Below, in pieces: positions 1 to 6,914 of a stretch of 10,968 bases of DNA. The stretch spans positions 1 through 10,968 of the forward strand of contig PAGS01000080.1 of NCBI GenBank assembly GCA_002705465.1, written 5' to 3'. A program made the translations under genes and the position numbers. The DNA is from Halieaceae bacterium. Its GTDB lineage: Bacteria > Pseudomonadota > Gammaproteobacteria > Pseudomonadales > Halieaceae. The notes beneath the pieces were generated by a model. The model had not been told where the DNA came from and searched no databases. It was given only the letters and a program-made list of their open reading frames with translations. Position 1 is the first letter of the stretch; each line of letters begins with the position of its first letter.

Positions 1-1
1 T

Positions 2-646
2 GAACTTAAAGTTATCACTGAACACATTCTGGCATTGCCGGTCGACTCGACTGACGAGGCGTCGCTGGCGAAAGCTGCTGACGCGGTGGCAGAGCACTTT
101 GGCAACCTGCATGTCCTGTTCAACAACGCCGGCATCGGCGGTGGTGACAAGATCCTAAATACGCCTGACGAAAAATGGCGCAATGTCTACGAAGTCAACG
201 TCTACGGACCGCTCAACGGTATCAAACAGTTCTTGCCTCGAATGCTTGCGCACGGCGAGGACGCTCATATTGTCAACACTGCTTCGTTCAGCGGCATCGA
301 GGGACACGGCCATCAGTCTGCCTACGGAACGAGCAAATTTGCCCTCGTGGGCATGTCCGAATACTTGCGCAATGACTTGGCCGATAGCAATGTCGGCGTT
401 TCAGTACTCTGCCCACACGTCGTAGACACGGCAATTATCGACGCGCTCAAGGCGCGCGTGAATGACGACGCTAAAGCAATGATCTCTGACATGGCCGTAC
501 CGGCCGAGACGGTTGGCGCACAGGTTATGCGCGCTATACAAACGGATGAGTTCTACATTTTTTGCGACGGGACGCACACGCGCGCCATGTTGAAGAAGCG
601 TTGCGAACGTTTGATTGACGCGATGGACCGTCAGTTCCCCGAATAA
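2..646 (+). CDS. Short-chain dehydrogenase/reductase (SDR), 5' end outside the window
   Basis: A classical SDR, an NAD(P)-dependent oxidoreductase of alcohols, sugars or ketones in the cytoplasm. The 214 visible residues are open to the left edge, so the start and the TGxxxGIG nucleotide-binding motif lie outside the window; an internal TTG at 35 is not the real start. Visible marks, numbered from the first full codon: FNNAG (40-44), the structural Asn in EVNVYG (66), the catalytic Ser in NTAS (95), and YxxxK as YGTSK (Tyr108, Lys112), with Ser exactly 13 residues before Tyr as in the family. After the active site, LCPHVVDT replaces the usual PG-x-V-x-T segment. The catalytic tetrad is intact, so it should be active; the substrate cannot be read from the sequence. 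The kelch gene follows after 58 nt, so the two may be co-transcribed. Confidence 0.93.
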   Translation, partial: ELKVITEHILALPVDSTDEASLAKAADAVAEHFGNLHVLFNNAGIGGGDKILNTPDEKWRNVYEVNVYGPLNGIKQFLPRMLAHGEDAHIVNTASFSGIEGHGHQSAYGTSKFALVGMSEYLRNDLADSNVGVSVLCPHVVDTAIIDALKARVNDDAKAMISDMAVPAETVGAQVMRAIQTDEFYIFCDGTHTRAMLKKRCERLIDAMDRQFPE

Positions 647-693
647 TTAGCGTTTCTTGGTTTGTTGCTCGGGGGTCTGAGCAGAGAATTAAT

Positions 694-699
694 GAGGGG
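694..699 (+). promoter_or_regulatory. Ribosome binding site of the kelch gene
   Basis: GAGGGG lies 5 nt before the ATG at 705. It is the clearest Shine-Dalgarno site in the left block and fixes the kelch start. Confidence 0.7.
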
Positions 700-704
700 T
701 AGCC

Positions 705-1676
705 ATGATTGAGCCAGTCAACGAAGTAAGCTGGGAACAACTGCCGGATATGCCGGTCGGCAAATGGGAACCTGCCAGTCTCGTGCTGGACGACAAGCTC
801 TATGTGCTTGGCGGTTATGAGAATGACGTTGTGTCAAGCAGACGAGTCGATGTTTTCGATCCGGCGGATGGGTCCTGGACTCAATTGCAGGACAGCCCTA
901 GTCGTGTATCCCATGTCGACCTGGTCGCTGACGGCAATGGCTTCTGGTTTGCAGGCGGCATGAAAGATAAACCCACTCGTAAGATCAAAGATCACATCAT
1001 CGCGGAGGTCTGGTATTTCAACCTGGAGCTGGATCGGTACACGGCTGGGCCGCTCCTGCCTGGTCGCCGTGCAGGTGGCGGGCTTGCTCGGCTGGGTGAC
1101 AAATTGCACTACGTCTCCGGGCTGATGGAGGACCGCGATACCGATTCGCCGGATCATTTCGTGTTGGACCTAAAAGAATGGGCTGAGAAGGGGCATGCTT
1201 TGTGGACTAGGGCTGCCCCGCTGCCGGTACCGCGAAATCAGCATTCGATTGCCGAACTGAATGGCATGATTTACATCATCGGCGGGCAGTTTAATCATGA
1301 CCTGCAGCAGCTCGATCAAGTGATGGTTGATGTGTATGACCCGCAGAGCGACTCTTGGAGCGAGGGCCCGCCGTTACCTGTCGCGCATTCACACTCGGAA
1401 GGAGCGACTTTTGTCCATGGCGATCGAATCTGGATGGTAGGTGGCCACAGTACACCGGAGGGTGGAAAGAAGGGTTTCTGCGGCAACGTCGTGACCCTGC
1501 GAGAAGGTGAAGAGTGGGAAGTCACTTGCCACTTACCCAAGCCGATTTCCTCACCAGCCTCAAGAATCATTAACGATAAGCTTTATGTCGCTGGCGGTTG
1601 GGACGGCCGCATGGACGATGAGAAGGAATGGTTGTCCTCACCTGAAGTCTGGGTTGCTGAAGTAGGAAATCTATGA
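705..1676 (+). CDS. Kelch-repeat six-bladed beta-propeller protein
   Basis: 323 residues made almost entirely of kelch repeats. The di-glycine that marks each blade is visible at residues 36-37 (LYVLGGYEN), 84-85 (FWFAGGMKD), 138-139 (as SG), 193-194 (IYIIGGQFN), 246-247 (IWMVGGHST) and 297-298 (LYVAGGWDG). Spacing is 48-55 residues, which predicts six blades. No signal peptide or membrane segment is seen, so it is probably cytoplasmic. The ATG has a good ribosome site. Bacterial kelch propellers include the sialic acid mutarotase NanM and galactose oxidase-like proteins. NanM is normally periplasmic, and the cysteine/tyrosine cofactor of galactose oxidase was not identified here, so neither name can be given. 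Position among sugar oxidoreductase-type genes makes a sugar-binding or mutarotase role reasonable, but this is inference. A structural or scaffold role is equally possible. Confidence 0.9.
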   Translation: MIEPVNEVSWEQLPDMPVGKWEPASLVLDDKLYVLGGYENDVVSSRRVDVFDPADGSWTQLQDSPSRVSHVDLVADGNGFWFAGGMKDKPTRKIKDHIIAEVWYFNLELDRYTAGPLLPGRRAGGGLARLGDKLHYVSGLMEDRDTDSPDHFVLDLKEWAEKGHALWTRAAPLPVPRNQHSIAELNGMIYIIGGQFNHDLQQLDQVMVDVYDPQSDSWSEGPPLPVAHSHSEGATFVHGDRIWMVGGHSTPEGGKKGFCGNVVTLREGEEWEVTCHLPKPISSPASRIINDKLYVAGGWDGRMDDEKEWLSSPEVWVAEVGNL

Positions 1677-1782
1677 GCGGGTGCCTTTATGGCTTTAGCG
1701 GCAGTCGCGCTGCTTTGCGGTGGGCATACTGGCATTGGTCCGGTTCTAGCCATGCGCATCATGATGAACTGACGTGTCGTAC

Positions 1783-2865
1783 ATGAACGCCCACGAGATG
1801 CCTCCAGAGACCCCCAGAGATATCCGGCTTGGATTGACCCGCGCTGAGGATACGGCCTTTCCGTTGCGGTGGGGAATTATTGGTGCGGGGGATATCTCTC
1901 GGCAATGGGCGCTTGCCTCGGGCCAATGTGCTGGTGCGAGCATCGCTGCGGTCGCCGCTCGGGATGGCGGCGATGCTGTTGCCTTTGCAACTGCACTTGG
2001 CATTGAGCGCGCTTATGGTGGCTACGAGCAATTGCTAGCCGCGCCCGATGTAGACGCAGTATATATCGGCACCATTGATCGGTTACACAAGGAGCATTCC
2101 CTCATGGCGATTGCAGCCGGTAAGCATGTGCTCTGTGAAAAAGCGCTCGCAAAATCGGCGAAGGAAGCTCGCGAGATGTATGCTGCTGCCAACGCGAGGC
2201 GGGTCATGCTCCAAGACGGCATGTGGACACGGTATATGCCCGCAGTGGAACACGCGCGTGCTCTCATTGAAACGGGCGCGATTGGTGACGTGCTCATGTT
2301 ACAAGCTGATTTTGACACTTATTACACCACCCAAGCCGCTACACTCGCGTTCGGTGAGGCGAAGCCAATTCGTGTCCAGGTGGCTGGCAAGCATTACGGG
2401 CCGGGCGGCGCTATTCTCGAATACTCAGGCAATCGCTTTGCCAACCTCGCTTTCATTCCGTACCCCAGTGAGTTCCCCGAGGTGACGGAGTTTATCGGCA
2501 GCAAAGGCCGGATCACGCTGGAACAGCCCGCACATTGCCCTACAAGGCTGACTGTGCGTATTCCAGAGGAGACACCCTCTCGCTATTGCAACACCGGCAA
2601 ACCTGCCCCGGAACAACGGTATGAGTACGCGCTGCCTGATACGATCAAAATACCAAATGGGCACCCCAATCAGGCGGGATTCATCTACCAGACTGAAGCA
2701 GTCCATCGGTGCCTCGCAGCCGGTTTGCTTCAGTGTCCACAGATTGATCAGCAAGAGTCGATAAGAAACCTCGAAGTTCTGGATTCCATCCACGCGCTGA
2801 AAGAGGGTGAGCCTGGCCCAGTGCCATCGAAGTCTTCTGCGAAAAATCACTCGAATTACGGATGA
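1783..2865 (+). CDS. Gfo/Idh/MocA-family oxidoreductase (dihydrodiol dehydrogenase-like) with altered catalytic segment
   Basis: 360 residues from the ATG at 1783. An in-frame GTG at 1774 and an ATG at 1798 are alternatives, and none has a convincing ribosome site. About 27 residues precede the Rossmann fold, which starts at LRWGIIGAGDIS (GxGxxS type, residues 31-39). VYIGTIDRLHKEHS (94-107) and GKHVLCEKALAKSAKEA (113-129) match the family core, but EKP has become EKA; the Lys is kept. The C-terminal half resembles dihydrodiol dehydrogenases (FIGSKGRITLEQPAHCPTRL). The expected GGALLDxGIY segment with the catalytic Tyr/His is missing: ADF runs directly into DTYYTTQAATLAFG (178-191). Family members use NAD(P) to oxidise or reduce sugars or cyclic diols. 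This one may be impaired, divergent, or use Tyr180/Tyr181. It sits 7 nt upstream of the ADP-ribosylglycohydrolase gene, so the two are very likely co-transcribed. Confidence 0.88.
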   Translation: MNAHEMPPETPRDIRLGLTRAEDTAFPLRWGIIGAGDISRQWALASGQCAGASIAAVAARDGGDAVAFATALGIERAYGGYEQLLAAPDVDAVYIGTIDRLHKEHSLMAIAAGKHVLCEKALAKSAKEAREMYAAANARRVMLQDGMWTRYMPAVEHARALIETGAIGDVLMLQADFDTYYTTQAATLAFGEAKPIRVQVAGKHYGPGGAILEYSGNRFANLAFIPYPSEFPEVTEFIGSKGRITLEQPAHCPTRLTVRIPEETPSRYCNTGKPAPEQRYEYALPDTIKIPNGHPNQAGFIYQTEAVHRCLAAGLLQCPQIDQQESIRNLEVLDSIHALKEGEPGPVPSKSSAKNHSNYG

Positions 2866-2872
2866 ACAACTT

Positions 2873-4267
2873 ATGAATAACTGGAACGACGACAAAGTTT
2901 TCGCGGGCTGGGATACGCCGCTTGAAGTTTTACGATACGCCGTCGTGCAGAGCAATTACGAGGGGCGGACGGTGCCAAAAAGTCTTGCAGACCGCGTTGC
3001 CGCGCTCGACGATGACGCCGATCAAATGAACTTCGGCGCTATTGACCTTTTGTATAAAGAAGTCGATGCATTACCTGTCGATCCGGAATTTCCATATCTC
3101 CAACCCAACAGCCTTGAAGAAATTCGCGCTGAGCGTCCAGAAGGACCGCGGCAACTGGGCTCGCTGGATGACAACGAACTGCTTGATAAGCTGCACGGGG
3201 CTTGGACGGGCCGCGCTGCAGGATGCGCGCTTGGAAAGCCTGTGGAGGCGATGGGCATTCGTGGTCAGGCAGGCAAGTCAGGGCGCGACGCGATTCGCGA
3301 CTATCTGAAGAATCGTGATGATTGGCCGCTTGACGACTATTTCAGCGGCGCTCATGCCGGCGATGACTACACTTTGTATTGTCCACAATCGCAACGGGAA
3401 AACATTGCTTTCATGGAGGCCGACGACGATATCCATTACACCCTCATTGGTTTGAGTGTGCTTGAAACCTACGGGCCAGATTTTGTCTGGCGCGATGTTG
3501 CGAGAACTTGGAATTTAAGTATTCCGTATAACTATATTTGTACAGCGGAGACGCAGGCCATCCTGAATTACAACAATGCGGTGCCAAGGAGGACGCCTTC
3601 GGATTGGGTTACGCCCGAGTACACAAGTATGCACCGCAACCCTTATCGTGAATGGATCGGGGCTCAGATTCGTGCAGATGCCTGGGGTTATGTTTGTGCA
3701 GGTAATCCAGAGCTCGCCGCAGAGTTTGCCTATCGCGATGCTTGTTGGACTCACCGGGCGAACGGTATATACGGCGAGATGATGTTCGCCGCGATCATTG
3801 CCGCAGCCTTTGTTCTTAGTAGTCCGGTCGAGCTTGTGCAAATTGGACTGTCGGAGATTCCGAAACACTGCAAACTCGCAGAGGCTTGCCGAGCGGCATT
3901 AGTAAAAATGCCGCAGTGCGAGAATTTTGAGGTCTACATGGATTGGGTGCAGGAGCATTACGGCGACCTACACGGAGTGCATACTGTAAACAACGCTCTG
4001 GTCGTGATCGGTTCTTTGATTTTTGGAGAGACTGATTTTCATCAATCTATTTGCCGTGCTGTCGAAGGCGGATGGGATACCGATTGTAATGGCGCGACCT
4101 CAGGTTCGATCGTAGGTGCAGCTGCAGGTACTTCCGGCATTCGGTCCAAGCTTGTTGCGCCGCTCAACGATGTGATTAAGCCGATGGTGGTGGGTTTTCA
4201 GGAAACCACGATGACAGAGTTGGCCGAAAGGACACTCAAGGTTCACCACAAAATTTTGCGCGAATAA
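2873..4267 (+). CDS. ADP-ribosylglycohydrolase (DraG/ARH) family protein
   Basis: 464 residues from the ATG at 2873, which follows GGA at 2860-2862 and lies 7 nt after the preceding stop. A longer reading to an upstream codon at 2807 would overlap the previous gene by 59 nt and is less likely. Family marks: LHGAWTGRAAGCALGKPVE (107-125) opens the catalytic domain; ADDDIHYT (183-190) is the first metal-binding motif; GGWDTDCNGATSGS (399-412) is the second, matching the GDTDTNxAxxGA consensus. The family is an all-helical, Mg-dependent hydrolase of N- or O-glycosidic bonds to ADP-ribose or related ribosides. Compared with DraG the first motif reads DDD instead of DDT, and about 100 residues precede the domain. 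No ADP-ribosyltransferase is present, and the neighbours are oxidoreductases, so a metabolic glycosidase role seems likelier than protein de-ADP-ribosylation. The exact substrate is unknown. Confidence 0.9.
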   Translation: MNNWNDDKVFAGWDTPLEVLRYAVVQSNYEGRTVPKSLADRVAALDDDADQMNFGAIDLLYKEVDALPVDPEFPYLQPNSLEEIRAERPEGPRQLGSLDDNELLDKLHGAWTGRAAGCALGKPVEAMGIRGQAGKSGRDAIRDYLKNRDDWPLDDYFSGAHAGDDYTLYCPQSQRENIAFMEADDDIHYTLIGLSVLETYGPDFVWRDVARTWNLSIPYNYICTAETQAILNYNNAVPRRTPSDWVTPEYTSMHRNPYREWIGAQIRADAWGYVCAGNPELAAEFAYRDACWTHRANGIYGEMMFAAIIAAAFVLSSPVELVQIGLSEIPKHCKLAEACRAALVKMPQCENFEVYMDWVQEHYGDLHGVHTVNNALVVIGSLIFGETDFHQSICRAVEGGWDTDCNGATSGSIVGAAAGTSGIRSKLVAPLNDVIKPMVVGFQETTMTELAERTLKVHHKILRE

Positions 4268-5707
4268 CTAAGCTTGGGTGTAGGCCGTTCTGACGGTTGT
4301 ATAGAACTCTTTTGCGTAGCTACCTTGCTCACGTGCACCATAGCTGGAGCTCTTGGTGCCGCCGAACGCAACGTGATAATCGACGCCTGCTGTTGGCGCA
4401 TTGACCATCGCGACTCCAGCTTGAATATTGCGTTTAAAGTGACTCGCGTGCTTGAGTGATGTCGTAATGATGCCCGACGATAGTCCCAAATCGGTGTCGT
4501 TAGCGATTGCAAGCGCTTCATCGTAATCCTTTGCCGGAATAACGCTCGCAACAGGACCAAAAATTTCCTCTCGATTAATTCGCATGTTGGGGCTGGTATC
4601 GATAAACAGCGCTGGGCTCATGTAAAACCCAGGAGTATCTCTTGACAGGCGTTCACCGCCATAGGCGAGCGTTGCTCCCTCCTCCACACCGATCTGGATG
4701 TAGTCGAGATTTTTTTGGAGTTGACGCTCGTCCACTACCGGCCCGATATCTGTACCAGCCTTCAGCGCATGATCAACAACTAGAGTGGACAGTCTTTCCC
4801 GCATCGAGGATACGAACTTGTCGTAGATGCCTTCAGTGACAATAAGCCTGCTGGATGCGGTGCAGCGTTGCCCGGTTGAAAAGTATGCGCCATTGATAGC
4901 GCATTCGACGGCAGTGGGAAGGTCCGCGTCATCCAGCACAATCAAGGGGTTCTTTCCGCCCATCTCCAACTGGACCTTGGCCATACGAGTGACCGCTCCT
5001 AGCGCCACGCTCTGGCCAGTTCTGACCGAGCCAGTGAAACTTATCCCGTTTACTTTTTGGTGATTAACAATGGTCGTACCCACTTCGGAGCCACTACCCA
5101 TTACTAAGTTGAATACCCCGTCTGGTATTCCTGCGTTGACGATTATTTCTGACATGACATGCGCGGTTGCTGGAACCAGTTCCGCTGGCTTGAAAACGAC
5201 TGAGTTGCCGTAGGCTAGTGCAGGCGCAACCTTCCATGCGGGAATCGCGATTGGAAAATTCCAAGGGAGGATCAACCCCACCACACCTAGTGGTGCGCGG
5301 GTGATGGTGACGTCGAGACCGGGGCGTACTGAGTCAAAAATTTCTCCATTGAGCCGCAGCGTTTCGGCGCCGAAGAATTTGAAAATCTGGGCTGCACGCA
5401 CTGTCTCTCCAATTCCCTCGAGCAACGTCTTGCCTTCCTCTCGAGCAACTAACTCGCCAAGCTCTTCCTTTCGCGCCATCAGCTCGTTGCCAATCGCATC
5501 GAGGGCATCGCTCCGGTTCTGGATAGAGGATTGCCCCCAAGCAGGTGCCGCGGCGCTGGCGGCCTCGATTGCTCGCTCGGTTTGTGCTGAGTCGGCCCAC
5601 GCATAGGTGCCGACCACGTCTGTGGTGTCGGACGGGTTAATATTGTCTTCGCCGCTAATGCCCTCTACCCATTCACCAGCAATGTAATTTTTCTTGATTT
5701 CGGACAT
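4268..5707 (-). CDS. NAD(P)-dependent aldehyde dehydrogenase, alpha-ketoglutaric semialdehyde dehydrogenase-like
   Basis: 479 residues from the ATG at 5707; an upstream in-frame TTG at 5719 is less likely, and neither has a clear ribosome site. Complete ALDH superfamily enzyme: PWNF with the oxyanion Asn (148-151, Asn150), cofactor Lys in FKPAE (Lys173), FTGS (224-227), general base in LEMGGKNP (Glu248), nucleophile in GQRCTA (Cys282), and EEIFGPV further on. The segments RAPLGVVG, WNFPIAIP, STGQRCTASSR, and the tail AFGGTKSSSYGAREQG plus KEFYTTVRT recall Bacillus YcbD, a type III 2,5-dioxovalerate dehydrogenase that makes 2-oxoglutarate at the end of oxidative glucarate, galactarate and pentose routes. 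This similarity is from memory, so the aldehyde substrate is tentative; the superfamily is not. It lies 44 nt downstream of the reductase gene, probably in one operon. Its stop directly abuts the convergent ADP-ribosylglycohydrolase stop. Confidence 0.93.
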   Translation of the reverse strand: MSEIKKNYIAGEWVEGISGEDNINPSDTTDVVGTYAWADSAQTERAIEAASAAAPAWGQSSIQNRSDALDAIGNELMARKEELGELVAREEGKTLLEGIGETVRAAQIFKFFGAETLRLNGEIFDSVRPGLDVTITRAPLGVVGLILPWNFPIAIPAWKVAPALAYGNSVVFKPAELVPATAHVMSEIIVNAGIPDGVFNLVMGSGSEVGTTIVNHQKVNGISFTGSVRTGQSVALGAVTRMAKVQLEMGGKNPLIVLDDADLPTAVECAINGAYFSTGQRCTASSRLIVTEGIYDKFVSSMRERLSTLVVDHALKAGTDIGPVVDERQLQKNLDYIQIGVEEGATLAYGGERLSRDTPGFYMSPALFIDTSPNMRINREEIFGPVASVIPAKDYDEALAIANDTDLGLSSGIITTSLKHASHFKRNIQAGVAMVNAPTAGVDYHVAFGGTKSSSYGAREQGSYAKEFYTTVRTAYTQA

Positions 5708-5751
5708 CGATAAAACCAATTTTCGTGCGTGAAATTTCTGTACCGGTAATT

Positions 5752-6750
5752 TTAATTAAGTCTGACTACTCGCGATCCAAGGTTACCTCCGCTGAGTAGA
5801 TCGACGAATGCTTTAGGCGCGGCCTCGAGCCCATACACTTCATCAGTCAAAAACTGCAGCTCGCCACTTCCTAGCCAAGTTAGTAATTGCTGGCGCGCCT
5901 CACTGTATCGATTGGCGTAATCGAACACTAAAAAGCCCTGCATATTTAGGCGCTTGTTGATTAGTAGGCCGGGGATACCCTTTGGGCTTGGTTCGGGCTT
6001 ATCGGTATCGTACTGTGATACCACACCGCAGCAGGCGATGCGGCCACCCTTGTTCATGCGAAATAGGGCCGAGCCTAGGATCATGCCACCCGTATTGTCG
6101 AAGTAAATATCGACGCCATCAGGTGTGGCGCTTTTCAGCGCTTCGCGAAAATCTTCGCTCTTGTAATTGACCGCAGCGTCGAAGCCCAACTTCTCAACAA
6201 GTACCTTCGCTTTGGTATCACTGCCGCAGACGCCAACAGCCCGGGCCCCGTGTATGCGCGCTAGTTGGCCTACCAGGTGTCCCACCGATCCCGCCGCCGC
6301 AGAAACCAAGACTGTCTCGCCTGATTTTGGCGCCGCAATCTCTAACAACCCGAAATACGCGGTCAAGCCGCTGATGCCAAGTGCACCAAGATACCGAACC
6401 GGGTCATGGTCAGGAGGTATGACTTCTACGGCTCTGCCTTGGTGTGCGGAATATTGCTGCCAGCCAGTGCTGGCTGTTACGCGACTGCCGAGGGGAATAT
6501 TGTCGCAATTACTTTTAACGACCTCGCCGACCCCAGTCCCGTTCATAACGCGGCCAGCCTCGGGTGCACCAGCATAGCTCGCGCTGCCTTGCAGGCCTGC
6601 CCGCGTACCTGCAGAGATTATGAGGGCGGTAGTCTTGATGAGCACCTCTTCTTCACCAATAGCAGGGACCTCGGAGTCTTCGCAACGAAAGTTTTTGGCC
6701 GTGAGTTTTCCTTGCGGCAATGAGTCGATCAGGATTTGCTTGTTTTGCAT
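5752..6750 (-). CDS. NADP-dependent medium-chain oxidoreductase, PTGR/CurA-like (zinc-independent)
   Basis: 332 residues from the ATG at 6750. In-frame ATGs at 6765 and 6762 and a TTG at 6795 could lengthen it; 6750 was chosen because the family normally starts a few residues before the first strand (here NKQILID). Nucleotide-binding loop SAAAGSVGHLVGQLAR (150-165) and the very typical DIYFDNTGG (214-222) identify the prostaglandin reductase/leukotriene dehydrogenase/CurA group, as do GALGISGLTAYFG (122-134) and the Lys of VNYKSEDF, expected to contact the NADP phosphate. These soluble enzymes reduce the double bond of alpha,beta-unsaturated ketones and aldehydes with NADPH. No zinc-binding cysteine cluster is seen, as expected. 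It is the first gene of a two-gene unit with the aldehyde dehydrogenase; a pairing of enone reduction with aldehyde oxidation fits carbonyl detoxification or degradation. A palindrome lies 45 nt upstream of the ATG. Confidence 0.92.
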   Translation of the reverse strand: MQNKQILIDSLPQGKLTAKNFRCEDSEVPAIGEEEVLIKTTALIISAGTRAGLQGSASYAGAPEAGRVMNGTGVGEVVKSNCDNIPLGSRVTASTGWQQYSAHQGRAVEVIPPDHDPVRYLGALGISGLTAYFGLLEIAAPKSGETVLVSAAAGSVGHLVGQLARIHGARAVGVCGSDTKAKVLVEKLGFDAAVNYKSEDFREALKSATPDGVDIYFDNTGGMILGSALFRMNKGGRIACCGVVSQYDTDKPEPSPKGIPGLLINKRLNMQGFLVFDYANRYSEARQQLLTWLGSGELQFLTDEVYGLEAAPKAFVDLLSGGNLGSRVVRLN

Positions 6751-6794
6751 GCCGCCGCTCATCATCTGCTGTGGTCTAATAGGTAAAGAGCTCA

Positions 6795-6814
6795 ATGACA
6801 GACCTAGCTGTCAT
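6795..6814. promoter_or_regulatory. Candidate operator: 7-bp perfect inverted repeat, 6-nt spacer
   Basis: ATGACAG - ACCTAG - CTGTCAT is a perfect dyad of 20 bp, ending 45 bp before the ATG of the minus-strand reductase gene, where a dimeric repressor site would be expected. Size and symmetry suit a TetR- or GntR-type regulator; no regulator gene is in the window. I could not find a good -35/-10 pair around it (a TTGAAA on the minus strand at 6822-6827 lacks a matching -10). It also coincides with the first codons of a possible small plus-strand gene. Confidence 0.4.
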
Positions 6815-6914
6815 CTGTAGTTTCAAAACTGCTCAGGTCGATGATAGCGCTCCAGTATTGAAAACTCCTCTAGACCCCTACGAAATGCCCCCATTTTTAG
6901 CAGTCGTTCAGTGA
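6795..6914 (+). CDS. Possible small protein of 39 residues, unrecognised
   Basis: An ATG at 6795 preceded by AGGTAAAGAG (6781-6790), a fair ribosome site, opens a frame beginning MTDLAVICSF and ending PPFLAVVQ before TGA at 6912-6914. The frame then continues open after that TGA to 7073, with an ATG at 6921. I do not recognise the sequence. It has no clear membrane segment or motif. Third-position base use is not strongly biased, and the opposite strand also has a short open stretch (6823-6894), so chance is a real possibility. It would be divergent from the reductase gene and would share the palindrome region with it. Confidence 0.2.
   Translation: MTDLAVICSFKTAQVDDSAPVLKTPLDPYEMPPFLAVVQ

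Noticed and set aside
666..683. Hairpin TGCTC - 8-nt loop - GAGCA between the SDR and kelch genes
   Set aside because: Only a 5-bp stem and no T tract after it, so it is not a credible terminator or attenuator.
834..1157. Long minus-strand frame inside the kelch gene, and other long antisense frames inside the real genes
   Set aside because: No family motifs; they are opposite-strand shadows of well-supported genes.
2807..2872. Longer N-terminus for the ADP-ribosylglycohydrolase
   Set aside because: It would overlap the preceding gene by 59 nt and adds residues without family character; the ATG at 2873 has a plausible ribosome site and operon-like spacing.
5741..5759. TACCGGTA and TTAATTAA palindromes between the reductase and dehydrogenase genes
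   Set aside because: Short perfect palindromes expected by chance; the second contains the reductase stop codon, and no promoter or terminator form is seen.
6823..6894. Minus-strand 23-codon frame starting MGAFRRGLEEF
   Set aside because: Protein-like in composition, but very short, opposite to another short frame, and without a ribosome site (CTAAAA precedes the ATG).
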